From the NCBI GenBank assembly GCA_946886245.1, contig CAMPIF010000091.1:1-11250 (forward strand): 11,250 bases of DNA. Reading direction: 5' to 3'. The DNA comes from Ectopseudomonas composti (GTDB lineage Bacteria; Pseudomonadota; Gammaproteobacteria; Pseudomonadales; Pseudomonadaceae). The position numbers and the translations under genes were made by a program. Shown here piece after piece: positions 1 through 7,831 of this stretch. Below the pieces are notes generated by a model. The model did no database searches. It was given only the letters and a program-made list of their open reading frames with translations, and was not told the origin of the DNA. Numbering within the stretch: position 1 is the stretch's first letter; every line of letters starts with the position of its first letter.

Positions 1-1010
1 ACCAGCGGCAACGGCAGCGGCTGACTGGCACCCGCGAACTCGATAGCTGGCGCGCGATTTTCCGTAGCAGGCGCTTGCGCCGGCTCTTCAGCTTCTACAG
101 CCGGCGCGGAAGACTGCAAAGGCAGCGACGCGTTGCTGGCCACCGGCGCAGGCGGGGCAGATTCGCGCCCCTGCATGAACCAGGCAGCGGCGACACCTAG
201 CAAGACGACGGCCAGCGCCAACAGATGCTTCTTCGGCAGGGCAAAACCACCCCCCACGCCACGCCCAGCCGAGCGCTGCGCGAGCATCTGCTCGACCAGC
301 AGCTCACGCGCCTCCTGATTGATTGCCCCAGGCCAACCCTGAGCGCGGACATGAATGTCCTCGATCTGCTCTTCGCTCAACAGATCAATACCCTGACCAG
401 CGCCCTCGAGCCGCTGCGCCAGGTAATCGCGCGTTTCCTCTTCGGCGTACGGCTGAAGCTCGATCGCGTGATAGCACTCCTCACCGCCCGCCAGCGCCTC
501 CAGCCGTGCCAGCAGGTCCTGCGTGGCAAACAGGAAGCTGTGCGGCCGCCCCACGGCATTGCCCGCCGCAAGCGCCAGGACGCCCTTCAGTGCCGCGTCA
601 TCCAGCTGATCAGCGTCGTCGACCAAGAGATAAACCTCCTGCCCGGTCAACGCCAGCTGCCCCACCTGCGCGAGAATCGAACGCACATCGGCCTGAGCAA
701 TGGACAATCCCTGAGCGACCTGGCGCAGCAGTGCCTCGCTACCGGTGACGCCCTGCGCAACGACAATGCTCTGCACCGCCTGCTTGTTGGTACTGGCAAC
801 CAATGCCTGACGCAGCAGAGTCTTGCCACTACCTTCGGGACCGACCACTGCCAGCAACAGCTGACTGTAACGCGCAAGGTGATGCAATTGCCCCAGCACC
901 GGCTTTCTCTGTGCCGGGAAGAACTTGAAGCCAGGCACTCGTGGCGCAAAGGGGTCGTGACTGAACTGGTAATGCGCCAGGAAAGCTTCGTCAGCATGCA
1001 AACTGGTCAT
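1..1010 (-). CDS. DamX-like AAA ATPase with membrane anchor and probable C-terminal SPOR domain (partial, 3' end outside window)
   Basis: Translating the minus strand from the ATG at 1010 gives 336 codons, open to the window edge. The N-terminus (about residues 15-36, YQFSHDPFAPRVPG then a KFFP pattern) resembles the entry segment of ExeA/GspA-type AAA ATPases. A Walker A motif GPEGSGKT lies at 57-64 and a Walker B-like LLVDDAD at about 128-133, so nucleotide binding looks intact. One hydrophobic helix at about 262-279 (HLLALAVVLLGVAAAWF) follows, then a Pro/Ala-rich stretch to the edge. This fits a cytoplasmic ATPase, single membrane pass and periplasmic linker. In Pseudomonas the protein at this place next to aroB ends in a peptidoglycan-binding SPOR domain; that part is not in the window, so the assignment is from synteny. 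Only 10 bases separate it from aroB, and its ribosome site GAAGAG overlaps the aroB stop, indicating cotranscription. E. coli also has damX after aroKB, but as I recall without a comparable ATPase domain. Confidence 0.85.
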   Translation of the reverse strand, partial: MTSLHADEAFLAHYQFSHDPFAPRVPGFKFFPAQRKPVLGQLHHLARYSQLLLAVVGPEGSGKTLLRQALVASTNKQAVQSIVVAQGVTGSEALLRQVAQGLSIAQADVRSILAQVGQLALTGQEVYLLVDDADQLDDAALKGVLALAAGNAVGRPHSFLFATQDLLARLEALAGGEECYHAIELQPYAEEETRDYLAQRLEGAGQGIDLLSEEQIEDIHVRAQGWPGAINQEARELLVEQMLAQRSAGRGVGGGFALPKKHLLALAVVLLGVAAAWFMQGRESAPPAPVASNASLPLQSSAPAVEAEEPAQAPATENRAPAIEFAGASQPLPLPL

Positions 1011-1020
1011 GGATCACTCT

Positions 1021-2124
1021 TCAAGAGTTGGACGACTGAGCCAGCGCTACGTAATCGCTACGCAGCGTGGCGTCGAGAATTTCACGCGGGTAGTCGGCAG
1101 TCACTACAGCCTCACCCAAACGCTTGAGCAACACGAGACGCAGCCGACCATCGAGTACTTTCTTGTCCACCGCCATATGCTCGAGGAACTGCGCAGGCGT
1201 CATATCCTGCGGCGGCACCACTGGCAGCCCGGCGGCCTGCAACAGGCGCACACCTCGGTCTCGATCGGCCGCCGACAGCCAGCCCAGACGATGGGACATC
1301 TCCAACGCCATCACCGTTCCGGCGGCAACCGCTTCGCCGTGCAGCCACACGCCATAGCCCTGCTCGGTCTCGATGGCGTGGCCAAAGGTGTGACCAAGAT
1401 TGAGAGTGGCACGCACGCCCGACTCACGCTCGTCCGCAGCGACGACACGCGCCTTGGCCGCACAGGATCGCTCGATAGCTTCGGTAAGCGCCTGCTGATC
1501 GAGCGCACGCAAGGCCGGCATATTCTGCTCCAGCCATGCCAGGAAAGGCTCGTCGCAGATCAGGCCATACTTGATGACCTCGGCAAGGCCAGCCGACAAT
1601 TCACGAGCGGGCAAGGTATTCAGGCTGCTGGTATCGATCAGCACGGCCTTGGGCTGGTAGAAGGCCCCCACCATGTTCTTGCCTAACGGATGATTGATGC
1701 CGGTCTTGCCGCCCACCGACGAATCGACCTGAGAAAGCAGGGTCGTCGGAACCTGGATGAAATCGACGCCACGCTGGTAACAGGCCGCAGCAAAGCCCGC
1801 CATATCACCAATCACACCGCCACCGAGCGCCACGACAGTGGTGCGGCGATCATGTCGAGCACTCAGCAGACCATCGAAGATCAGTTGCAAGGTTTCCCAG
1901 TTCTTGAACGCCTCGCCGTCGGGCAACACCACGGAGGTGACGCTGTAGCCTTGGAGCACTTGCAGCAGCGCTTGCAGATACAGCGGGGCGACGGTGTCAT
2001 TGGTGACGATCGCCACCTGCCGCCCGGCTATGTGCTGCGCGAGCAGTTCAGGACGGGACAACAGCCCCTGACCGATATAAATGGGATAGCTGCGTTCAGC
2101 GAGATCGACGCGAAGAGTCTGCAT
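1021..2124 (-). CDS. aroB: 3-dehydroquinate synthase
   Basis: AroB converts DAHP to 3-dehydroquinate, the second step of the shikimate pathway, in the cytoplasm, using NAD and a divalent metal (usually zinc). The product is 367 residues, the usual length for the family (about 360-370). The NAD-binding region contains GGGVIGD at 101-107, followed by [20 protein letters not shown] (126-145). The three expected metal ligands are present: E182 in AEVIKYG, H245 in [11 protein letters not shown] and H262 in WLHGEA. The start is an ATG preceded by a G-rich CCTGGGGG. It lies 51 bases after aroK and 10 bases before the DamX-like gene, so the three genes probably form one transcription unit below pilQ. 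No sign of damage or transfer. Confidence 0.98.
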   Translation of the reverse strand: MQTLRVDLAERSYPIYIGQGLLSRPELLAQHIAGRQVAIVTNDTVAPLYLQALLQVLQGYSVTSVVLPDGEAFKNWETLQLIFDGLLSARHDRRTTVVALGGGVIGDMAGFAAACYQRGVDFIQVPTTLLSQVDSSVGGKTGINHPLGKNMVGAFYQPKAVLIDTSSLNTLPARELSAGLAEVIKYGLICDEPFLAWLEQNMPALRALDQQALTEAIERSCAAKARVVAADERESGVRATLNLGHTFGHAIETEQGYGVWLHGEAVAAGTVMALEMSHRLGWLSAADRDRGVRLLQAAGLPVVPPQDMTPAQFLEHMAVDKKVLDGRLRLVLLKRLGEAVVTADYPREILDATLRSDYVALAQSSNS

Positions 2125-2163
2125 GAGGCCCCCAGGATAAAAAGGCCACTAGGATAGCGCAGT

Positions 2164-2187
2164 TCGCCCCGCGCTTTAACGGGGCGA
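2164..2187 (-). other. Perfect 8-bp hairpin across the aroK stop codon
   Basis: TCGCCCCG at 2164-2171 is an exact inverted match to CGGGGCGA at 2180-2187, with an 8-base loop that contains the aroK stop codon. The stem is GC-rich and should be stable in the mRNA. No U-run follows directly; the nearest T-tract in the transcript direction (TTTTT) is about 20 bases later, so it does not read as an intrinsic terminator. It lies 40-63 bases before the aroB start. A role in mRNA stability or in setting aroB expression relative to aroK is possible but is inference. Confidence 0.5.
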
Positions 2188-2694
2188 CAAGGCCTCCAGG
2201 CGCGACAGAATTTCCTGAACCACCATACGCGGCGGACGCTCGTCCGTCTCGATGATGATATCGGCGACCTCTCGATACAGAGGATCACGCATGGCCATCA
2301 GATCCTTCAGCACCTGGGCCGGATTGGCCGTGCGCAATAACGGACGATTGCGATCACGCGACGTGCGGTCGATCTGCTGCTCCACCGAAGTATGCAGGTA
2401 GACGACTCGCCCGCCAGCATGCAGAGCCTGGCGATTCTCCGGACGCATGACCGCCCCGCCACCAGTGGCCAACACAAGACCATCCTGCATCGAAAGCTCG
2501 GCGATCACCGCCCGCTCCCGCTCACGAAAGCCCTGCTCACCCTCGACATCGAAAATCCAGGGTATATCGGCACCGGTACGCTGCTCGATCTCCTTGTCGG
2601 AGTCCTTGAAAGACAAACGCAGTTCTTTTGCAAGCAAACGCCCGATGGTGCTCTTTCCAGCTCCCATCGGGCCCACGAGGATTACATTCCGCAC
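2176..2694 (-). CDS. aroK: Shikimate kinase
   Basis: AroK phosphorylates shikimate to shikimate 3-phosphate with ATP in the cytoplasm. The 172 residues match the usual family length. The P-loop GPMGAGKST is at 8-16, the shikimate-binding DSD at 31-33 with R57 in GFRERE, the glycine triplet of ATGGGAV at 78-80, the lid arginine R117 in RNRPLL, and R136 before DPLY. The start is GTG at 2694: an in-frame TAA lies immediately upstream, and the next candidate start would leave too little before the P-loop, so GTG is essentially forced. No good ribosome site is visible. The start lies 5 bases after the pilQ stop, so translation probably depends on ribosomes finishing pilQ. This places aroK at the end of the pilMNOPQ transcript as well as at the head of aroKB-damX. 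Confidence 0.97.
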   Translation of the reverse strand: MRNVILVGPMGAGKSTIGRLLAKELRLSFKDSDKEIEQRTGADIPWIFDVEGEQGFRERERAVIAELSMQDGLVLATGGGAVMRPENRQALHAGGRVVYLHTSVEQQIDRTSRDRNRPLLRTANPAQVLKDLMAMRDPLYREVADIIIETDERPPRMVVQEILSRLEALSPR

Positions 2695-2699
2695 TTAGG

Positions 2700-4817
2700 T
2701 CATCGGTTCACGGCAATGGCTTGGTTGTTCATGATGCGCGGAGTGATGAAAACCAGCAACTCGGCTTTGTTGTCCCGAACGATGTCTCGACGGAACACAC
2801 GCCCCACGAACGGCAGATCACCCAAAAATGGCACCTTCTCGACCGCACTCGTCTGAGTATTGGAGAACACGCCACCGATGACGATGGTTTCACCATCATT
2901 GACCAGTACCTTGGCATTGACCTCGTTCTTGTTGAGCGGAGGAACACCGTTGACCAGATTCGCGAAATCAGGAGCGTCTTTCGTGACCTTGACCTCCATG
3001 ATGATGCGATTATCCGGGGTGATCTGCGGAGTGACTTCCAGCGCCAGCGCTGCCTCTTTGAAAGACGTAGTGGTCGCGCCACTCGAACTGGCCTCCTGAT
3101 AAGGAACTTCCTGCCCCTTCAGGATCTTTGCCGTTTCCTTGTCAGAGGTGACCACTTTCGGCTGCGATACGATCTCGCCGTTGCCGGTTTTCTCCATGGC
3201 AGACAGCTGAAGGTCAAGAACGATGTTGCTGCCCAAATAACCTATCGCAATGCCAGATGTGCTGTTCTGCACCCCCATGTCGACGAAGGGCAAGTTGGCG
3301 AGGCCATCGTCCACCGTGGTATTACCAATGGTGTCGGTACCCAGGAACTTACGCTGCCCAGTGTCTTCATCGAAAATCTGCGCGCCATCTTTGCCACTGA
3401 CGTCCCAGCGGCCATTACGCACCGACCCACCCCAACGCACGCCAAGCGCCTTGTCATAATCGACGTTGGCCTCGACGATACGCGCCTCGATCATGACCTG
3501 CCTGACCGGGATATCGAGTTGAGCGACGATGCGACGCAACTCGTCCAGTCGCTCCTGAGTCTGGTACGCGATGATGCTGTTGGTACGATCATCGACGGTG
3601 ATGGAGCCACGGCTATCAGGCGTACCATCGGCGCTGGTGACCGACTGAAAGAGCTTGGCCATGTCGGTGGCCTTGGCGTAGTTCACCTGGATCAGCTCGC
3701 GGCGCAGCGGAGCAAGCTCGGCAATCTGTTTCTGCGACTCCAGCTCCTGACGCTCACGGGCAGCGATCTCGTCTGCCGGAGCCACCAGCAAGACGTTGCC
3801 AATCTGGCGCTTATCCAGGCCTTTGGTCTTCAGCACCAGGTCCAGCGCCTGATCCCAGGGCACATTCTGCAGGCGCAGGGTGATGTTGCCAGCGACAGTG
3901 TCACTCGCCACCAGGTTCAGGTCGGTAAAATCGGCGATCAACTGCAGGACCGAACGCACGTCGATGTCCTGAAAGTTGAGCGATAGTTTCTCACCGGTAT
4001 AGGCGAATCGCTCAGCATTGCGACGCTCGACATCATCCTGGCTGAGCGGCTTTACGCTCAGGGTCAGTTTGTTCTCCGTCTGATAAGCCAGGTAATCGTA
4101 CAAACCGACGGGTTCGATCACGATACTGGTCTTGTCTGCACTACCCGTGGCGCTGACGAACTGCACCGGTGTCGCGAAGTCCTTCACGTCCAGGCGTACG
4201 CGCAGGGATTCAGGCAGCTCGGTTTTGGCAAAGTCCAGACGAATCTTCCCACCCTGCTCCTGGATATCAGGGTTGATCGAAGCGTCGGAAAGGGTAATGA
4301 CGATATTGCCCTCACCCTGCTCGCCACGCTGAAAATCGATGTTGCTGATCGCTTTCGGTTGCGGCCCGTAGGTTTTCTTGGGCGTAACCGCCGCCACGGA
4401 TGCAGGCGTCGAGGCAGAGGAGCGCGCCGCAGCGGCAGAGGAATCGCCAACCAGGACATACAGGTCATTGCCCTCGACTCGGGTGCTGTATGGCGCCAGA
4501 TTGGTGAGATTGACGATCAGACGGGTACGGTCCTTGGCCTCGACGATGGTGACACTACGCGCATTGCCGACGCCCAGCTCACGATTCTTGGAACCCAGCT
4601 TGTTCGATACTCCCGGCAGGTCCAGAGCGATACGCGCAGGCTGCTCGATGGTATAGCCGCGAGGAGCCGTCACAGGCTCATCGAAGGAGAGCTTCAGCTC
4701 AACTCGATCACCAGGCAAACTGGCGACATTCAAGTCCTGAAGATTGGCCGCCAGTACCGCGGGCGACAGCAGCGCCGCCAGCAGAGCGACGCTAAGACGC
4801 GAAAGAGAGCTGTTCAT
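2700..4817 (-). CDS. pilQ: Type IV pilus secretin PilQ
   Basis: PilQ forms the outer-membrane ring through which the type IVa pilus passes. From the ATG at 4817 it is 705 residues, with a clean signal peptide (MNSSLSRLSVALLAALLSPA, cleavage after AVLA near 23). Two AMIN-type peptidoglycan-binding domains follow at about 27-125 and 155-258, then an STN-like N0 domain at 275-335 (LSLNFQDIDVRSVLQLIADF), a secretin N1 domain at about 374-440, and the secretin core at about 445-700. The core has the signature VPFLGDLPFVGRVFR (662-676) and a terminal ELLVFITPRIM. An in-frame ATG at 4856 would add 13 residues and has GGGGTGAG just upstream. I prefer 4817 because it gives a compact signal peptide and matches my memory of the P. 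aeruginosa N-terminus. The gene follows pilP by 16 or 55 bases and is followed by aroK after 5 bases. The segment at about 465-525 looks variable relative to P. aeruginosa. Confidence 0.97.
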   Translation of the reverse strand: MNSSLSRLSVALLAALLSPAVLAANLQDLNVASLPGDRVELKLSFDEPVTAPRGYTIEQPARIALDLPGVSNKLGSKNRELGVGNARSVTIVEAKDRTRLIVNLTNLAPYSTRVEGNDLYVLVGDSSAAAARSSASTPASVAAVTPKKTYGPQPKAISNIDFQRGEQGEGNIVITLSDASINPDIQEQGGKIRLDFAKTELPESLRVRLDVKDFATPVQFVSATGSADKTSIVIEPVGLYDYLAYQTENKLTLSVKPLSQDDVERRNAERFAYTGEKLSLNFQDIDVRSVLQLIADFTDLNLVASDTVAGNITLRLQNVPWDQALDLVLKTKGLDKRQIGNVLLVAPADEIAARERQELESQKQIAELAPLRRELIQVNYAKATDMAKLFQSVTSADGTPDSRGSITVDDRTNSIIAYQTQERLDELRRIVAQLDIPVRQVMIEARIVEANVDYDKALGVRWGGSVRNGRWDVSGKDGAQIFDEDTGQRKFLGTDTIGNTTVDDGLANLPFVDMGVQNSTSGIAIGYLGSNIVLDLQLSAMEKTGNGEIVSQPKVVTSDKETAKILKGQEVPYQEASSSGATTTSFKEAALALEVTPQITPDNRIIMEVKVTKDAPDFANLVNGVPPLNKNEVNAKVLVNDGETIVIGGVFSNTQTSAVEKVPFLGDLPFVGRVFRRDIVRDNKAELLVFITPRIMNNQAIAVNR

Positions 4818-4872
4818 TTTCGTATCCCGTGTGGCAGACAGATTATTTATATTCATTTCTCACCCCGCCCCG

Positions 4873-5397
4873 TCAGGAGCGCTCCTTCAAGGAAAGGCTG
4901 CGTGGTCGCTCAAGCCAGCCACCTTCGCCATCTGGAACAATTTCCATAACATCGATCTTGGAGTCATCGATCACGAGAATCTTGCCGTGGTTACGCCCAA
5001 GAAAGTCACCTACTTTTACACGATGGACACCACCCGCGCCGTTAACCAGAGCGAATAACTGGCGATCATTTCTCAGCGTGCCAACCATCTCGAACGTTTC
5101 AATGTTGAACCCTTCGAGGAATTGCTTGACACGGCTTTCATCAGGCTTGATCTCTGGTGCCCCTTTCTGACGAGTGACGACATCGATTTTGACCGGGGGC
5201 TGAAAAGGGCTGCGCAAAGACGCCGCACGATAAGTGAAACTTTCATAAGGCTGAAAAGTTGGCAGCGGCTCGATAGCGCCTTTGGGCTTTGCGCGCACTT
5301 CATCCATATAGACACGCAAATCGGAAAAGTCACCACCGACACCGCACCCGGCCAGAAGAGAGAATCCCGCCACCAGAACCAAACGAGAGAAACTCAT
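4873..5397 (-). CDS. pilP: Type IV pilus lipoprotein PilP
   Basis: PilP is the inner-membrane lipoprotein that binds the PilN/PilO pair and contacts the periplasmic N0 domain of PilQ, linking the two membranes of the pilus machine. The 174 residues are the usual length. A lipoprotein signal with lipobox LLAGC places the lipidated cysteine at residue 18; residue 19 is glycine, not aspartate. The N-terminal third of the mature protein (about 25-70) lacks clear secondary-structure pattern and holds the PilN/O-binding stretch in the family. The region about 95-160 (FEMVGTLRNDRQLFALVNG, then VHRVKVGDFLG) is the beta-sandwich domain related to GspC homology domains. The start ATG overlaps the pilO stop by four bases (ATGA) and has an AAGGGGG ribosome site seven bases upstream, so translation is coupled to pilO. 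Confidence 0.97.
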   Translation of the reverse strand: MSFSRLVLVAGFSLLAGCGVGGDFSDLRVYMDEVRAKPKGAIEPLPTFQPYESFTYRAASLRSPFQPPVKIDVVTRQKGAPEIKPDESRVKQFLEGFNIETFEMVGTLRNDRQLFALVNGAGGVHRVKVGDFLGRNHGKILVIDDSKIDVMEIVPDGEGGWLERPRSLSLKERS

Positions 5398-6017
5398 TGT
5401 TGAGCCCCCTTATCATTGTAGCGATAGGTCTTGGCCATGATCTGCATGTTCAGGCGACTGGAGCTTTCAGCACTGGCGGGCGCCAACTGAAAGTCATGCA
5501 AGGTGACGATACGCGGCAGGCTGGCAACACCACTGACGAAGGTCGCAAGGTCGTGATAACCACCGGTAACTTTGATCTGGATCGGTAATTCGATATAGAA
5601 CTGCTGAGCCACTTCCGGCAACAGCTTGATCTCTTCAAACTCCAAGCCACTGCCCAAACCGGTACGGGTAATATCTTCCAGCAAACCCGGAACTTCGGTA
5701 TCGCTTGGCAACTGACGCAAAAGAGCGCCAAAGGATACTTCCATCTCCTGCATCTGCTCCTTGTAGGCCTCAAGGTTCGCCGCCTGAAAAGCCTTGCTGG
5801 AGAATTGCTCCTTCAGCGTCACCTCTTCTCGCTGACGCTGCTCCAGCATGCTTTGCAGATCCTTGAGGTGAAAGTTGTAGCCCAACCCCAGAACGACAAT
5901 GAGCAGTAGCAAACCAGCAATGAATTTGACCGCACCAGGCCACGACCCGACATTGTTCAGGTCGAGATCATTGACATCAATGCTGCGCAGGCTGTCCAGG
6001 GAATTCTTAATACTCAT
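5394..6017 (-). CDS. pilO: Type IV pilus inner-membrane alignment protein PilO
   Basis: PilO forms a heterodimer with PilN in the inner membrane and, with PilP, aligns the motor platform with the secretin. The 207 residues show a short cytoplasmic N-terminus, one membrane helix at about 30-48 (VKFIAGLLLLIVVLGLGY), a periplasmic coiled-coil stretch at about 50-100 rich in Glu, Gln and Lys, and a C-terminal ferredoxin-like domain at about 108-200 (VPGLLEDITRTG, IELPIQIKVTGGYHDL). The gene overlaps both neighbours by four bases: its ATG sits in the pilN stop and its TGA in the pilP start. A GGAGG ribosome site lies seven bases before the ATG. This packing fits near-equal production of PilN, PilO and PilP. 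Confidence 0.97.
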   Translation of the reverse strand: MSIKNSLDSLRSIDVNDLDLNNVGSWPGAVKFIAGLLLLIVVLGLGYNFHLKDLQSMLEQRQREEVTLKEQFSSKAFQAANLEAYKEQMQEMEVSFGALLRQLPSDTEVPGLLEDITRTGLGSGLEFEEIKLLPEVAQQFYIELPIQIKVTGGYHDLATFVSGVASLPRIVTLHDFQLAPASAESSSRLNMQIMAKTYRYNDKGAQQ

Positions 6018-6585
6018 TGCGCCGCCTCCGCTTTTTCCTGATCAGGCTGCGTCTGCTGGACCGTCAGCTGAAACACATTCGCCTGATCCAGGGCCCCTGC
6101 TGTAACAGCTTTGACTTCGGTCAGATTGGGAGCGGTCAACCACTCGGAACCGTCCAGGTTACGCATCAGATTCGAGACGCGGTTATTCGATTCGGCCGCA
6201 CCAATGATGGCAATGCTCTTGCCCGCCATTTTCACATCGGTGAAATACACGCCGTCCGGCAGCGTTCTCACCAACTGGTCGAATACCCGACCGATGATGG
6301 GCCGATTACCCTGCAGGTCCTGAATGATCTTCATACGCTCCAACAATTGCTGGCGACGCGTTCTCAACTCACTGATTTCCTTGATACGCGCATCGAGAAC
6401 TGCGATTTCCTTCTTTATGAAGTCATTTCGCGCATTCTGGTTACTGATCGCCGCACTGAGAAATTGATCCCCCAGGAACACCAAACCAGCCGCCACAATG
6501 AGGACACCGACAAGGCTCACCAGAAACCGCTGTTTGCGCTCCTCGCGCAGCTGTTCACGCCAGGGAAGTAGGTTAATCCGCGCCA

Positions 6586-6586
<1 letters not shown>
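6014..6586 (-). CDS. pilN: Type IV pilus inner-membrane alignment protein PilN
   Basis: PilN pairs with PilO and carries the docking peptide for PilM. The N-terminus MARINLLPWRE contains the conserved INLLPWR motif (residues 4-10), known in the family to sit in a groove of PilM. One membrane helix follows at about 21-38 (FLVSLVGVLIVAAGLVFL), then a periplasmic coiled coil at about 52-90 and a small ferredoxin-like domain from about 93 to 180. The 190 residues are near the usual length. The C-terminal tail is Gln/Glu/Ala-rich and probably flexible. The ATG overlaps the pilM stop by one base (TGATG) with a GAGGAG ribosome site nine bases upstream. Confidence 0.97.
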
Positions 6587-7677
<1,091 letters not shown>

Positions 7678-7702
7678 TTACGGACTATTTATGTTTTTCC
7701 AC

Positions 7703-7731
7703 ATTAAATATCAGTCTTGACAGAAGCGCAA
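7703..7731 (-). promoter_or_regulatory. Candidate sigma70-type promoter for pilMNOPQ
   Basis: Reading the minus strand, TTGCGC (7731-7726) and TTTAAT (7708-7703) are separated by exactly 17 bases. The -10 matches the consensus at five of six positions and the -35 at three of six, typical of a promoter that needs an activator. Transcription would begin near 7696, giving a leader of about 46 bases before the pilM GTG. The surrounding sequence is clearly more AT-rich than the flanking genes. This is prediction from pattern only. Confidence 0.35.
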
Positions 7732-7744
7732 ATGGCTCCCCGGG

Positions 7745-7762
7745 AAAAAAAACGCTTATAAT
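7745..7762 (+). promoter_or_regulatory. Candidate ponA promoter -10 region with A-tract
   Basis: A perfect TATAAT lies at 7757-7762 on the ponA strand, just after an eight-A tract (7745-7752). No recognisable -35 box lies at the right distance: the bases 16-18 upstream are GC-rich (TGGCTCC). The only perfect TTGACA (7717-7722) is 34 bases away, too far to pair with it. Transcription would start near 7769, leaving a leader of about 60 bases. Either the -10 works with help from the A-tract or an activator, or the true promoter is elsewhere. Confidence 0.3.
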
Positions 7763-7781
7763 GTGATCAGCTTTTCCCTTT
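7761..7781 (-). promoter_or_regulatory. Candidate Vfr (CRP-family) binding site
   Basis: On the minus strand the 21 bases end in GATCACAT. They match the right half of the Vfr consensus ANWWTGNGAWNYAGWTCACAT at 8 of 9 positions and the left half at 6 of 9 informative positions. The site is centred about 75 bases before the predicted pilM start point, a workable position for CRP-type activation, and it overlaps the end of the ponA -10 box. Control of pil genes by cAMP-Vfr is known in P. aeruginosa; whether this site is used is inference. Confidence 0.3.
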
Positions 7782-7831
7782 TTGCCTCGACTCCTGCTTA
7801 ACTCATTCTTTTACTTGGAATTCCGAACATT

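Noticed and set aside
225..1127. A 300-codon plus-strand open frame opposite the DamX-like gene
   Set aside because: The minus-strand reading gives Walker motifs and a membrane helix and runs off the edge; the plus-strand frame shows nothing recognisable.
2164..2187. aroK-end hairpin as an intrinsic terminator
   Set aside because: No U-run follows the stem directly, and aroB continues in the same direction after a short gap.
2628..3986. A 452-codon plus-strand open frame opposite pilQ
   Set aside because: It lies wholly antisense to a clear secretin and part of aroK, has no recognisable domain, and its residue make-up (rich in Arg, Asp, His, Leu) is that of a GC-driven shadow frame.
7717..7722. 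Perfect TTGACA as the ponA -35 box
   Set aside because: It is 34 bases from the only good -10 (TATAAT at 7757), and no -10-like hexamer lies 16-19 bases downstream of it.
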